64,000 bases of DNA, taken from Arthrobacter sp. NicSoilC5 (GTDB lineage: Bacteria > Actinomycetota > Actinomycetes > Actinomycetales > Micrococcaceae). The DNA is taken from the NCBI RefSeq assembly GCF_019977395.1, contig NZ_AP024660.1, positions 4,216,001 through 4,280,000 of the forward strand, read 5' to 3'. This document shows, one piece after another, positions 36,294-45,488 of this stretch. The notes below the pieces were generated by a model, which was given only the letters and a program-made list of their open reading frames with translations, was not told the DNA's origin and did no database searches. A program made the position numbers and the translations under genes. How positions within the stretch are numbered: position 1 is the stretch's first letter; every line of letters begins with the position of its first letter.

Positions 36294-37901
36294 TCAGTCA
36301 GCCCTGCCCGCCAAGCTGTCTGCGTACTGCAGCGCAATCCACAGCTCTGCCCGCACCTGTGCCTGGTTCAGGTCCATCTGGAGCAGCTCGCCAAGGACGC
36401 CGATCTGCCGCCGAACGCTGTTCCGGTGCAGGCCCAGCAGTTTGGCGGACGCGTCCCAGCTGCCGTTCTCGCTGAGCCAGCCGCGGAGGACAGACAGCAG
36501 CGGATGGCGCCGGTCCGGCTCCAGCGCCAGGACCGGCTGCAGGAGGCGTTCGGCCAGCAAAGTCCCGGCCTCACGGCCCAGCAGTCCGGTGACGGACCAG
36601 GACACCTCATCGGCCCGGATGCTCTGCCCGCTTCTCTGGACCTGGCCGCGCAGGGAGGTGGCCCGCTGGTAGGCGGCGGACAAGCCGGCGAGCTCGGTCG
36701 GTTCGCCCACCACCAGGCGCCACCCGAGCTTCTCCACATCGGCAAGCAGGGCATCATCCACCCTGAGCCGGGTCACGGCGGCGAAGCCGTAGTCAGTGAT
36801 CTCCACCAGTTTTGTGTCGAGCATCCGGCGCCACTGCAGCAGTTCCCGGACGGGGCCGTCTCCTGCCGGCCACTGGGGCGCTTCCACGTTGATGCCCTGC
36901 ACAACCCGCATGGGCGCGGACCGGGTGGAGGAAAGGCTCTGCGCCAGCAGGTCCTTGAGCCCATTCACATGCCTGGTCCCGCCCGCGGTGAGGCTTTCGG
37001 GGTGCAGCAGGACGGCGGTGGCCAGCTGGCTTGGAGCCAGCGACCCGCTGGTGCGTTGCCGCACCAGCAGTTCGAGCAATCCGACCGCGGACTGGACCAC
37101 GTTGTTCTGTGCGGGGGTCAGCGGAACGTCGGAGCCCAGAACCAGGGCGCCAAGATTGGCATCCTTGGTGCTGCGCAGCGGGTGGCCCACCACCAGCGCC
37201 GAGCCCGGCAGGTCAAAGCCGTCCATCTCCACCCGGGGGCCCCGGCCGGACAGCAGCCGTTCCAGCATCGGTTCCAGCAGGGAAAGTTCGACGGCGGTGC
37301 TGCCGCCGGCACTGGTGCCGCGTGCCCGGACCCGGCCGTCCGCCCCCACCATGACCGCCCATACAGGCACGCGCTGGACCAGGGCGGCCAGCAGTTCATG
37401 CTCCGGCCTGGGGGAGAGGACGGCCCGCATGAGTTGCCGGTTGGTCTCCGCCAGCTGCCGGAAAACCCGGGCATTGTCAGTCTCCAGGAGCTGTGAGAAC
37501 TGGAGGCCGATCGCCGCGAACGGAAGCGACTCAGGCACCTCGAACAGGGTGAGGTTGTGCCGCCGGCACGCGTCCAGCACCACGTCCGGGACGGCATCGA
37601 AGTAGGGCCTGATCCCGAACCCGAGGGCCGCCACCTTGGCCTCCACCAGCCGCCGGACATACGCATCCACCCTGGCCGGCGTGCCGCCGTCGCCCAGGAA
37701 GGGAAGTCCGGCGGTGAGCAGGAACTCACCCTCCGGCAAATAGGGTGTGGGGTCCTCCAGTTCGCTGGGTTCAACCCACCGCAAAAGACGGCCGCCGCTG
37801 CCGCCGTCGTGGAGCGTTTTCAGCAGCGGCGGCAGCTGGTCAAGGAACTGCTGGAGGGTGACGAAGCTCAGCCGTCCGGACTCCGCGGGTCCCACAGTCA
37901 T
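36294..37901 (-). CDS. PucR family transcriptional regulator
   Basis: A 535-residue regulator. The N-terminal PucR ligand domain (about 12-125; YLPEGEFLLTAGLPFLG) is followed by a GGDEF-like middle region and a C-terminal helix-turn-helix (about 485-520; WDASAKLLGLHRNSVRRQIGVLGELL). PucR-type proteins control purine, amine and amino-acid catabolism. It sits between the DavA-like gene and the permease-davB pair, divergent from the latter with about 200 bases between starts, and so is the likely regulator of the lysine module. I chose ATG 37901 over the in-frame start at 38009 because PucR homology begins near it. Confidence 0.88.
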   Translation of the reverse strand: MTVGPAESGRLSFVTLQQFLDQLPPLLKTLHDGGSGGRLLRWVEPSELEDPTPYLPEGEFLLTAGLPFLGDGGTPARVDAYVRRLVEAKVAALGFGIRPYFDAVPDVVLDACRRHNLTLFEVPESLPFAAIGLQFSQLLETDNARVFRQLAETNRQLMRAVLSPRPEHELLAALVQRVPVWAVMVGADGRVRARGTSAGGSTAVELSLLEPMLERLLSGRGPRVEMDGFDLPGSALVVGHPLRSTKDANLGALVLGSDVPLTPAQNNVVQSAVGLLELLVRQRTSGSLAPSQLATAVLLHPESLTAGGTRHVNGLKDLLAQSLSSTRSAPMRVVQGINVEAPQWPAGDGPVRELLQWRRMLDTKLVEITDYGFAAVTRLRVDDALLADVEKLGWRLVVGEPTELAGLSAAYQRATSLRGQVQRSGQSIRADEVSWSVTGLLGREAGTLLAERLLQPVLALEPDRRHPLLSVLRGWLSENGSWDASAKLLGLHRNSVRRQIGVLGELLQMDLNQAQVRAELWIALQYADSLAGRAD

Positions 37902-38098
37902 GGCTCGCACCGGCGTCGACCGGCACCCGGCAGGCGGCGCACCCGGCCGCCGCAGGCGCCGGATTGCGGGATCCGCTGCGTTTGTGCATAAAGTCTCACG
38001 GTGGATCACTATAAGTCATTTTGCACCAGCTTGAGAGTTGGCTCACATGCCAATGTTGGTCAGGGGAAACCGACAACTACTCTGAAGGGACGTCAACG

Positions 38099-39625
38099 GT
38101 GACTGTGCCTGTAACCACCGAAAAACCCATCGCGCCAACCATCGGACGGCCCGGCCTCCGGGCCCAGCTGCTCCGGCGTAAACCGATAGGCCACATGGTC
38201 AGCGAAGCCGAAGGCGCCGGTGGGGGAACCGGCCTGGTGCGCAGCTTCGGCGTCCTGCACCTGACGATGATCAGCGTGGGTGCCACCCTGGGGACGGGCA
38301 TCCTGGTGATCCTCGGCGAATCGGTTCCACTGGCCGGACCGGCCATCTGGATTTCATTCATCATCGCCGGCCTGGCCGCGCTGCTCTCCGCGGTGTCGTA
38401 CGCCGAGATGGCCGGCCTGGTCCCGGCCGCAGGGTCGAGCTACTCCTATTCCTACGCCACCATGGGGGAGGGCATGGCCTGGATCTGCGGATGGTGCCTC
38501 GTCCTTGAATACGCCGTTTCCGTGGCCGCCGTGGCCGTCGGCGCGGGCCAGTACGTCAACGAAACGCTGGCTGTGTTCGGGCAGGTGCTGCCCGACGCGA
38601 TGTCCCAGCCTCCCGGCGACGGCGGCCTGGTGAACGTTCCGGCGGTGGCCATCGTCGTGCTCGCCACCATCCTGCTGGTCCGCGGTGCCCGGGAAAGCGC
38701 CTGGATCAACACCGTCATCGTCATCGTCAAAGTAGGCATCCTGCTGTTCTTCTGCGCCGTGGCTTTTACCGCCTTCAACGCAGGAAACTTCGAGCCGCTC
38801 ATGCCCATGGGGGCCGCAGGCGTCTCCGCCGCCGCCTCCAGGGTGTTCTTTTCCTACATTGGGTTCGACGCCGCCTCCACGGCCGGCGAGGAAGCCCGGA
38901 ACCCCAAGCGCGACCTGCCCCGCGCCATCCTGCTGTCCATGGTGATCGTCACCGGCATCTACGTCCTGGTGGCCGTTGCCGCAATCGGCGCCCGCCCCTG
39001 GGGCTGGTTCGACGGAACCGAAGCCGCCCTGGTCCAGATCCTCGAGGAGACCACGCACCAGCCGTGGATTGCGTTGGTCTTCTCCGTCGGCGCTGTCCTT
39101 GCGATCGCCAGCATCGTCCTCACCGTCCTCTACGGGCAGACCCGCATCCTCATGTCGATGTCCCGGGACGGACTGGTGCCCGCGGTCTTCAGCCGCGTCT
39201 CACCCCGCACCGGCACCCCGGCCGCCGGTACCCTGATCGTCGGCACCGCCGTCGCCCTCACCGCAGGGCTGGTGCCGCTTGGCGCCCTGGCCGACGCCAC
39301 CAGCATCGGAACCCTGTTCGCGTTCGCGCTGGTCAACGTGGCCGTTATCTACCTGCGCCGCAACCGCCCGGACCTGAAGCGCAGCTTCCGGGTGCCGCTG
39401 TACCCCATCACCCCCGTCCTGGGCACGCTCATGTGCGCCTACCTGATGGCAAACCTTGGCGCCGAAACCTGGGTGGTGTTCGGCGCGTGGATGCTCGTGG
39501 GCATCGCCATCTACTTCGGCTATGGACGCCGGAACTCCAAGGTAGCGGCCCTGAGCGAGCTCGACTACCGTGAACTGACCGCCAAGGCCCCCGGCCAGGA
39601 ACCTGTGAAAGCAGAACAATCATGA
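38099..39625 (+). CDS. APC family amino acid permease
   Basis: A 508-residue, 12-helix amino acid/polyamine/organocation transporter. The first-helix signature VGATLGTGILVILGESVPLAGPA (about 61-83) and the cationic-amino-acid-type segment RVFFSYIGFDAASTAGEEARNPKRDLP are clear. The latter resembles the bacterial CAT/YfnA group. The GTG start has AAGGGA about 9 bases upstream; an in-frame start at 38021 lacks support. Its stop overlaps the davB start (ATGA), so both are translated as a pair. I infer import of lysine, or of its product, for the monooxygenase. Confidence 0.9.
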   Translation: MTVPVTTEKPIAPTIGRPGLRAQLLRRKPIGHMVSEAEGAGGGTGLVRSFGVLHLTMISVGATLGTGILVILGESVPLAGPAIWISFIIAGLAALLSAVSYAEMAGLVPAAGSSYSYSYATMGEGMAWICGWCLVLEYAVSVAAVAVGAGQYVNETLAVFGQVLPDAMSQPPGDGGLVNVPAVAIVVLATILLVRGARESAWINTVIVIVKVGILLFFCAVAFTAFNAGNFEPLMPMGAAGVSAAASRVFFSYIGFDAASTAGEEARNPKRDLPRAILLSMVIVTGIYVLVAVAAIGARPWGWFDGTEAALVQILEETTHQPWIALVFSVGAVLAIASIVLTVLYGQTRILMSMSRDGLVPAVFSRVSPRTGTPAAGTLIVGTAVALTAGLVPLGALADATSIGTLFAFALVNVAVIYLRRNRPDLKRSFRVPLYPITPVLGTLMCAYLMANLGAETWVVFGAWMLVGIAIYFGYGRRNSKVAALSELDYRELTAKAPGQEPVKAEQS

Positions 39626-41358
39626 CCATCGCCACCGAACTGCCTGCCTCCGACCCCTCCAGCACCTCCACGCCGCCGGCGGACGCGGCAGGGCGGGGCA
39701 CCGGTGAACAGGCAGCTCTCATCACCATGCTGAACCCCGATTTCCCGTTCAGCTACGACCACTACCTGGCCCACCCGGACGGACTGGGAACCGTCCCGCC
39801 GGAGCTGCACGGCACGGAGGTGGCCGTCATCGGCGCCGGGCTGTCCGGGCTGGTGACCGCCTATGAACTGATGAAACTCGGACTGCGGCCCGTGGTCTAT
39901 GAAGCGGACCAGATCGGCGGCCGGCTCCGCACCGCAGCCTTCCCGGCGGCGCCCGGCGTGGTGGCGGACCTGGGCGGCATGCGGTTCCCGGTCTCCGGCA
40001 AGGCCTTCTACCACTACGTGGACCTGCTGGGCCTGGAGACCCAGGACTTCCCCAACCCCCTGGCCGAGGCCACCTCCAGCACGGTGATCGAACTGGCAGG
40101 CAAGAAGTACTACGCGGAAAAGCCGGGCGACCTTCCGCCGTTCTTCCGCGAAGTGGCCGACGCCTGGAAGGCAGCAGTCAACGACGGCGCCAGGTTCGTG
40201 GAGATGCAGGACGCCATCAAGGCGCGGGACATGGCCAGGATCAAGGAACTCTGGAATGAGCTGCTCCCGCTCATGGATGAGCAGACCTTCTACGGTTTCA
40301 TCGCCGCCAGCGAGTCCTTTAAGAAGGCAGGCTTCGCCCACCGTGAAGCCTTTGGCCAGGTGGGGTTCGGCACCGGCGGCTGGGACACGGACTTCCCCAA
40401 CTCCATCCTGGAAATCCTCCGCGTGGTCTACACCGACGCAGACGACCAGCACCGGCTGATCCGCGGGGGAGCGCAGCGGCTGCCCGAGGCACTGTGGCAG
40501 CACGCGCCGTCGGACATGGTGCACTGGCCGGCCGGCACCTCCCTGGCCTCGCTGCACTCCGGCTCGCCCCGCGGCGCTGTGGGGAAGATCAGCCGGGACC
40601 CTGACGGCAACCTGCGGGTCCGGGAGCGTTGGGGCCGCGAGGCCAGCTACCCGGCCGTCGTTACCACATGCCAGTCGTGGCTGCTGTCCACCCGCATCCA
40701 CACCGAGGAGGCCCTGTTCCCGGCCGAACTGTGGACCGCCATGGAGAAATCGCATTACATGCAGTCCTCCAAGACCTTTGTGATGGTGGACCGGCCCTTC
40801 TGGAAGGACATCGACCCCGAAACGGGCAATGAGGTCCTGTCCATGACGCTGACGGACAGGCTGAACCGCGCCACCTACCTGCTGGACAACGGCCCGGACC
40901 AGCCCGCCGTCATCCTGTTGTCCTACACCTGGAATGACGACGCCCTGAAGTGGCTGGCCCTGGACGCGGACGAGCGCGTGGAACTGATGCTGCACTCGCT
41001 GGAGCAGATCTACCCCGGCGTGGACATCGCCGGGCACATCGTGGGCCAGCCCATCACCGTGTCCTGGGAGGCGGACCCCAACTTCATGGGGGCCTTCAAG
41101 GCCAACCTCCCCGGACACTACCGCTACCAGCAGCGGCTGTTCACGCACTTCAAGCAGGACAGGCTGCCGGAATCCCAGCGCGGCATATTCCTGGCGGGCG
41201 ACGACGTCTCCTTCACCGCCGGCTGGGCAGAAGGCGCCGTGACCACCGGGCTGAACGCGGTGTGGGGCGTGGTGAAGCACCTGGGCGGGTCATCGGCGCC
41301 GGGGAACCCGGGCCCAGGCGACCTGCTGGACGAGTTCGGGCCGATCAGCCTGGATTAG
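39622..41358 (+). CDS. davB: FAD-dependent L-lysine 2-monooxygenase (DavB-like)
   Basis: A 578-residue flavoprotein. The GAGLSG dinucleotide motif is at 71-76 and the pattern YELMKLGLRPVVYEA follows. Long stretches (DLGGMRFPVSGKAFYHYVD, then GQVGFGTGGWDTDFPNS, then MQSSKTFVMVDRPFWKD and GIFLAGDDVSFTAGW) match what I remember of Pseudomonas lysine 2-monooxygenase, which converts L-lysine and O2 to 5-aminovaleramide, CO2 and water. Length agrees (about 560). An N-terminal low-complexity extension of about 35 residues precedes the conserved start NPDFPFSYD. Tryptophan or arginine/phenylalanine 2-monooxygenase activity is the main alternative; the DavA-like partner favours lysine. Confidence 0.85.
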   Translation: MTIATELPASDPSSTSTPPADAAGRGTGEQAALITMLNPDFPFSYDHYLAHPDGLGTVPPELHGTEVAVIGAGLSGLVTAYELMKLGLRPVVYEADQIGGRLRTAAFPAAPGVVADLGGMRFPVSGKAFYHYVDLLGLETQDFPNPLAEATSSTVIELAGKKYYAEKPGDLPPFFREVADAWKAAVNDGARFVEMQDAIKARDMARIKELWNELLPLMDEQTFYGFIAASESFKKAGFAHREAFGQVGFGTGGWDTDFPNSILEILRVVYTDADDQHRLIRGGAQRLPEALWQHAPSDMVHWPAGTSLASLHSGSPRGAVGKISRDPDGNLRVRERWGREASYPAVVTTCQSWLLSTRIHTEEALFPAELWTAMEKSHYMQSSKTFVMVDRPFWKDIDPETGNEVLSMTLTDRLNRATYLLDNGPDQPAVILLSYTWNDDALKWLALDADERVELMLHSLEQIYPGVDIAGHIVGQPITVSWEADPNFMGAFKANLPGHYRYQQRLFTHFKQDRLPESQRGIFLAGDDVSFTAGWAEGAVTTGLNAVWGVVKHLGGSSAPGNPGPGDLLDEFGPISLD

Positions 41359-41882
41359 CCTTCAGAAGCGTGGAGCTCGCGGTGTTTCGCCGCGAGTTCC
41401 ACGTAGCGCGCCGCATTGGCGCGGACGCCGTCGAACTCTTCATCGGTGAGTTCGCGGCGCACCTTGGCGGGTACGCCCGCCACCAGCGAGCGGGGCGGAA
41501 CCACCGTACCTTCGAGCACCACGGCGCCGGCGGCCACCAGCGAGCCGGCGCCGATTACTGCACCGTTGAGGACGGTGGCGCCCATGCCGATCAGGCAGTC
41601 GTCCTCCACCGTGCAGCCATGCACGACGGCGGCGTGCCCCACGCTGACCCGCTGGCCCACCGTGCAGGGGAAGCCGGGGTCGGCGTGCAGCACCACATTG
41701 TCCTGCAGGTTGCTTCCGGCGCCCACGGTGATGGCCGCGGTGTCGGCGCGGACGGAGACGCCGTAGAAAGCGCTGGCGTCCGGGCCCAGGTTGGCCTTGC
41801 CGATGATCGAGGCCGACGGGGCCACGAACGCTGATTCATGGACAGCCGGGGAATTGCCGGCGAAAGGGTAGAGAGGAGCCAT
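41355..41882 (-). CDS. Gamma-class carbonic anhydrase-like hexapeptide protein
   Basis: A 175-residue left-handed beta-helix protein with repeating [LIV]-G-x4 turns (about 30-150). The metal histidines are placed as in gamma-carbonic anhydrases (NVVLHADPGFP, then VGHAAVVHGC). The group also includes PaaY/CaiE-like proteins, so CO2 hydration is likely but not proven. It ends with the typical C-terminal helix (ARYVELAAKHRELHA). Its 3' end overlaps davB by 4 bases on the opposite strand. A palindromic repeat lies just upstream of its start. Confidence 0.88.
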   Translation of the reverse strand: MAPLYPFAGNSPAVHESAFVAPSASIIGKANLGPDASAFYGVSVRADTAAITVGAGSNLQDNVVLHADPGFPCTVGQRVSVGHAAVVHGCTVEDDCLIGMGATVLNGAVIGAGSLVAAGAVVLEGTVVPPRSLVAGVPAKVRRELTDEEFDGVRANAARYVELAAKHRELHASEG

Positions 41883-41910
41883 GGCTTCACCCTAAGCCAC
41901 CCCTCCACCC

Positions 41911-41970
41911 AACTGAGTAGCAAAAGATGCCGTTTTGGGGCTTCAAAACGGCATCTACTGCGACCTAGTT
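41911..41970. repeat. Palindromic repeat element, copy 3 (end of purU)
   Basis: A 60-base imperfect palindrome. The inner arms pair perfectly over 13 bp (AGATGCCGTTTTG, 41925-41937, with 41944-41956). The outer ends AACT and CTAGTT pair partly. On the minus strand its outer end reads AACTAGGTCGC, identical to copy 1, and here the TAG is the purU stop codon. Confidence 0.82.
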
Positions 41971-42825
41971 GAAGACCACCGTACGGTTGCCGTCCAGCAG
42001 CACCCGGTGCTCGGCGTGCCACTGCACGGCCTGCACCAGCGTGCGGCCCTCCACGTCGCGGCCCATCTGCACGAACTGCTCGGGCGTGCGCGCATGGTCC
42101 ACGCGGATGACTTCCTGTTCGATGATCGGGCCCTCGTCCAGGGCGGCGGTCACATAGTGTGCCGTGGCGCCGATCAGCTTCACGCCGCGGGCATGCGCCT
42201 GGTGGTACGGCTTGGCACCTTTGAAGGACGGCAGGAACGAGTGGTGGATGTTGATGGCCTTGCCGGTCAGGTCGGTGCAGAGCTCGTCGGAGAGGATCTG
42301 CATGTAGCGGGCTAGGACGGTCAGCTGGATGTCGTGTTCGGCGATGAGGGCGCGGAGCTTGTCCTCGGCCTGGACCTTGGTGTCCCTGGTCACGGGGATG
42401 TAGTGGAACGGGATGCCGTAGAACTCGGCGAGCCCTGCCAGGTCCTGGTGGTTGGAGACGATGGCGGGGATTTCAATGGGGAGCGTGCCGGAACGCTGCT
42501 GGAAGAGCAGGTCGTTGAGGCAGTGCGCCGAGGTGCTGGCCATCACCAGGGTGCGCACCTTGTCACCACCGGTATCGAGGTTCCACTGCATGGAGAACGC
42601 TTCCGCCACCGGTTCCAGCGCCGCCCGCAGCTCGGACTTGGGGGCTGCCGTGGTCACCTCCACGCGCATGAAGAAGTTGCCGGTGGAAGGGCTGCCGTAC
42701 TGCTGCGAGTCCATGATGTTGCACCCTGCAACCAGCAGGGCTCCGGCCACGGCGTGGACGATCCCGGGGCGGTCCGGGCAGGACAGGGTGACGACGTACG
42801 CTTGGTTCAGCTGCTCTTGATTCAC
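41965..42825 (-). CDS. purU: Formyltetrahydrofolate deformylase
   Basis: Hydrolyses 10-formyl-THF to formate and THF, which balances one-carbon pools. 286 residues. An N-terminal ACT domain (about 10-85; YVVTLSCPDRPGIVHAVAGALL) is followed by a formyltransferase-like domain with the catalytic INIHHSFLPSFKGAKPY segment and the Asp in ALDEGPIIEQEV. The GTG at 42825 was chosen because the ACT domain starts there. An in-frame extension to 43017 would cross the riboswitch region and is unconserved-looking. Its terminal codons AAC TAG lie within palindromic repeat copy 3. Confidence 0.95.
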   Translation of the reverse strand: MNQEQLNQAYVVTLSCPDRPGIVHAVAGALLVAGCNIMDSQQYGSPSTGNFFMRVEVTTAAPKSELRAALEPVAEAFSMQWNLDTGGDKVRTLVMASTSAHCLNDLLFQQRSGTLPIEIPAIVSNHQDLAGLAEFYGIPFHYIPVTRDTKVQAEDKLRALIAEHDIQLTVLARYMQILSDELCTDLTGKAINIHHSFLPSFKGAKPYHQAHARGVKLIGATAHYVTAALDEGPIIEQEVIRVDHARTPEQFVQMGRDVEGRTLVQAVQWHAEHRVLLDGNRTVVFN

Positions 42826-42871
42826 GCGTAATAGCCTACCCGCGCCGCGGGTGCCGGTTTTGGTAGGCTGG

Positions 42872-42948
42872 AAGGGTCGCAACTGGCGTTGGGTGGCTAA
42901 CCACCAGGGAGCGGCAATCACGAAGACCACGGATCGTACGCCTGGGCC
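42872..42948 (+). promoter_or_regulatory. ZTP (pfl) riboswitch ahead of glyA-folD
   Basis: The leader carries the pfl-motif landmarks in order: GGGTCGC-AACTGGCG (42874-42888), a GGTGG/CCACC hairpin (42892-42905), AGGGAGCGGC, a variable spacer and the 3' CGCCTGGGCC element (42939-42948) that forms the pseudoknot. It lies about 150 bases before the glyA GTG. These riboswitches bind ZTP or ZMP, which signal 10-formyl-THF shortage, and turn on folate and purine genes. I see no obvious intrinsic terminator between it and glyA, so the expression platform is unclear. Confidence 0.85.
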
Positions 42949-43100
42949 GAGGGTCATGTCTTGCCGGAATTGGGGTTGCCCCTGCGTCAGCACAGCAGCA
43001 CCATGCCGGGCTTTCACGCCCTGTCATCAACGCGGTGCGGAAGCGTGCCAGCCGGTAGCCTGACCTAAGCAGTGCCCGTATCCCTAGCCAGGAGTTCTTC

Positions 43101-44399
43101 GTGACTACTACAGCCACCTCAACCACAGCCGTCAGCAACCAGCCGCTGGCTGAGCTTGACCCCGAAATTGCCGCAGTCCTTGAGCAGGAGCTCGGCCGCC
43201 AGCGCGGCACCCTGGAAATGATTGCTTCCGAGAACTTCGCGCCCCGCGCCGTGATGGAAGCCCAGGGCTCCGTCCTCACCAACAAGTACGCCGAGGGCTA
43301 CCCGGGCCGCCGCTACTACGGCGGCTGCGAATACGTCGACGTTGCAGAACAGCTGGCCATCGACCGGGTCAAGGCCCTGTTCGGCGCCGAGTTCGCCAAC
43401 GTCCAGCCGCACTCCGGTGCGCAGGCCAACGCCGCCGCGCTCTCCGCCATGATCACCCCCGGCGACAAGATCCTGGGCCTGTCCCTGGCCCACGGCGGCC
43501 ACCTGACCCACGGCATGAAGCTGAACTTCTCCGGCAAGCTGTACAACGTGGCTGCCTACCAGGTGGAGGAAGACAACTTCCGCATCGATATGGACAAGCT
43601 CCGCGAGCAGGCCATCGCCGAAAAGCCCCAGGTCATCATTGCCGGCTGGTCCGCTTACCCACGCCACCTGGACTTCGCCGCCTTCCGCTCCATCGCCGAT
43701 GAAGTGGGCGCGCTCCTCTGGACCGACATGGCACACTTCGCCGGCCTGGTGGCAGCCGGCCTGCACCCCAGCCCGGTGCCGCACTCCGACGTCGTCACCT
43801 CCACCGTGCACAAGACCCTCGCCGGTCCCCGCTCGGGCGTGATCCTTGCCAAGGAACAGTGGGCCAAGAAGCTCAACTCCAGCGTCTTCCCGGGCCAGCA
43901 GGGCGGCCCGCTGATGCACGTCATCGCTGCCAAGGCCGTGGCCTTCAAGATCGCCGGCACCCAGGAATTCAAGGAGCGCCAGGAGCGCGTCCTGGAAGGC
44001 GCCAGGATCATCGCCGACCGCCTGAACCAGGCCGACGTCGCCGAAGCCGGCGTCTCCGTCCTCACCGGCGGCACCGACGTGCACCTGGTGCTGGTTGACC
44101 TTCGCAACTCGCAGCTGGACGGCCAGCAGGCCGAGGACCTCCTGCACTCCGTGGGCATCACCGTCAACCGCAACGCCGTGCCGTTCGACCCCCGCCCGCC
44201 GATGGTCACCTCCGGCCTGCGCATCGGCACCCCGGCCCTGGCCACCCGCGGCTTCGGCGCCAACGAGTTCACCGAGGTTGCCGAGATCATCGCCACCGCC
44301 CTCAAGGCAGGCAGCAGCGCCGACGTCGAGGCCCTCCAGGCCCGCGTGGACAAGCTGGCGGCCGACTTCCCGCTCTACCCGCAGCACGAGCAGTGGTAA
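43101..44399 (+). CDS. glyA: Serine hydroxymethyltransferase
   Basis: A PLP enzyme that interconverts serine and glycine while charging THF with a methylene group. 432 residues, standard length. Recognisable parts are [31 protein letters not shown], the PLP lysine in [14 protein letters not shown] and the C-terminal [12 protein letters not shown]. The GTG start has AGGAG at good spacing. It lies downstream of the ZTP riboswitch and 3 bases upstream of folD, forming a one-carbon operon. Confidence 0.96.
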   Translation: MTTTATSTTAVSNQPLAELDPEIAAVLEQELGRQRGTLEMIASENFAPRAVMEAQGSVLTNKYAEGYPGRRYYGGCEYVDVAEQLAIDRVKALFGAEFANVQPHSGAQANAAALSAMITPGDKILGLSLAHGGHLTHGMKLNFSGKLYNVAAYQVEEDNFRIDMDKLREQAIAEKPQVIIAGWSAYPRHLDFAAFRSIADEVGALLWTDMAHFAGLVAAGLHPSPVPHSDVVTSTVHKTLAGPRSGVILAKEQWAKKLNSSVFPGQQGGPLMHVIAAKAVAFKIAGTQEFKERQERVLEGARIIADRLNQADVAEAGVSVLTGGTDVHLVLVDLRNSQLDGQQAEDLLHSVGITVNRNAVPFDPRPPMVTSGLRIGTPALATRGFGANEFTEVAEIIATALKAGSSADVEALQARVDKLAADFPLYPQHEQW

Positions 44400-44402
44400 G
44401 CA

Positions 44403-45305
44403 ATGACTGAAACCACAACCGCACAGATCCTTGACGGCAAGGCCACCGCCGCTGCCATCAAGGCCGAGCTGACCGAACGCGTGGCCGCACTCAAGGCCAA
44501 GGGCGTCACTCCCGGCATCGCCACTGTGCTGGTGGGCGCCGACCCTGCCTCGCAGCTGTATGTCTCCATGAAGCACAAGCAGTCGGTGCAGATCGGGATG
44601 AACTCCATCCAGCGCGAGCTCCCGGCGGACGCCACCCAGGAACAGGTAGAGGCCCTCATTGACGAACTCAATGCGGACCCCGCCTGCCACGGGTACATCG
44701 TGCAGCTGCCGCTGCCCAAGCACCTGGACACGGACGCCATCCTGGAGCGGATCGACCCCGCCAAGGACGCCGACGGGCTGCACCCCACTAACCTTGGCCG
44801 GCTGGTGCTGAACGTCAACAACAAGATCACCACCCCGCTGCCGTGCACCCCGCGGGGAGTCATCGAGCTGCTGGAGCGCAACGGGTACAGCCTGGCCGGC
44901 AAGCACGTGGTGGTGGTGGGCCGCGGCGTCACCATCGGCCGCTCGATCGGCCTGCTGCTCACGCGGCGGGACGTCAACGCCACCGTGACCCTGACCCACA
45001 CCGGCACCACCAACCTCTCGGAGCTGCTGAAGCAGGCGGACGTCATTGTGGGCGCGGCGGGCGTGAAGCACATCGTCAAGGCCGCGGACGTGAAGCCGGG
45101 CGCTGCCCTGCTGGACGTCGGCGTCACCCGCGAGACCGATCCGGAGACCGGCAAGAGCCGCGTCTACGGGGACATCGATCCTGCCGCTGCCGAGGTGGCC
45201 GGCTGGATCTCACCGAACCCCGGTGGAGTAGGCCCCATGACCGTGGCGCTGCTGATGACCAACGTTGTGGAGGCTGCCGAACGCGCAGCAGGCGTCGGGG
45301 AGTAG
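44403..45305 (+). CDS. folD: Bifunctional methylenetetrahydrofolate dehydrogenase/cyclohydrolase
   Basis: Converts 5,10-methylene-THF to 10-formyl-THF in two steps using NADP+. 300 residues. The cyclohydrolase/dehydrogenase signature is present: [14 protein letters not shown] (catalytic Lys), [18 protein letters not shown] and the Rossmann segment [15 protein letters not shown]. It ends with the family's [16 protein letters not shown] motif (here [12 protein letters not shown]). It is cotranscribed with glyA, and a GC-rich hairpin follows. Confidence 0.96.
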   Translation: MTETTTAQILDGKATAAAIKAELTERVAALKAKGVTPGIATVLVGADPASQLYVSMKHKQSVQIGMNSIQRELPADATQEQVEALIDELNADPACHGYIVQLPLPKHLDTDAILERIDPAKDADGLHPTNLGRLVLNVNNKITTPLPCTPRGVIELLERNGYSLAGKHVVVVGRGVTIGRSIGLLLTRRDVNATVTLTHTGTTNLSELLKQADVIVGAAGVKHIVKAADVKPGAALLDVGVTRETDPETGKSRVYGDIDPAAAEVAGWISPNPGGVGPMTVALLMTNVVEAAERAAGVGE

Positions 45306-45322
45306 TCCCGGCCCAAACCGCT

Positions 45323-45370
45323 CGACGGCGGCACGGTAACTTTCGCAGGGAAGGTGCCGGGCCGCCGTCG
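45323..45370 (+). terminator. Hairpin after folD
   Basis: A 10-bp outer stem (45323-45332 with 45361-45370) plus a short inner GGCAC/GTGCC pairing. No T-run follows, so it may be a weak terminator or a processing signal. Confidence 0.55.
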
Positions 45371-45415
45371 GCCGTTTAAGCGCAGCGCAGGCTGAGCCAG
45401 GCGCGGCCGTGCACC

Positions 45416-45431
45416 TACTCCCGGGGGAGTA
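45416..45431. promoter_or_regulatory. Operator TACTCCC-GG-GGGAGTA ahead of the two-component operon
   Basis: A perfect 7-bp inverted repeat with a 2-base spacer, 57 bases upstream of the histidine kinase ATG. A nearly identical site precedes the SHOCT gene (47313-47326). The form is typical of autoregulatory boxes for NarL-type response regulators. Confidence 0.65.
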
Positions 45432-45488
45432 CGGGCGCTACGCCGCCTATCTGATTACTTTCGCGGCCCGCGGGAATAGGCTCGGACC

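Noticed and set aside
42826..43017. A 64-residue N-terminal extension of purU
   Set aside because: It would cross the ZTP riboswitch and precedes the ACT domain start; GTG 42825 fits the family length.
43119..45071. A 650-codon open frame on the - strand
   Set aside because: Complement of the well-supported glyA-folD genes.
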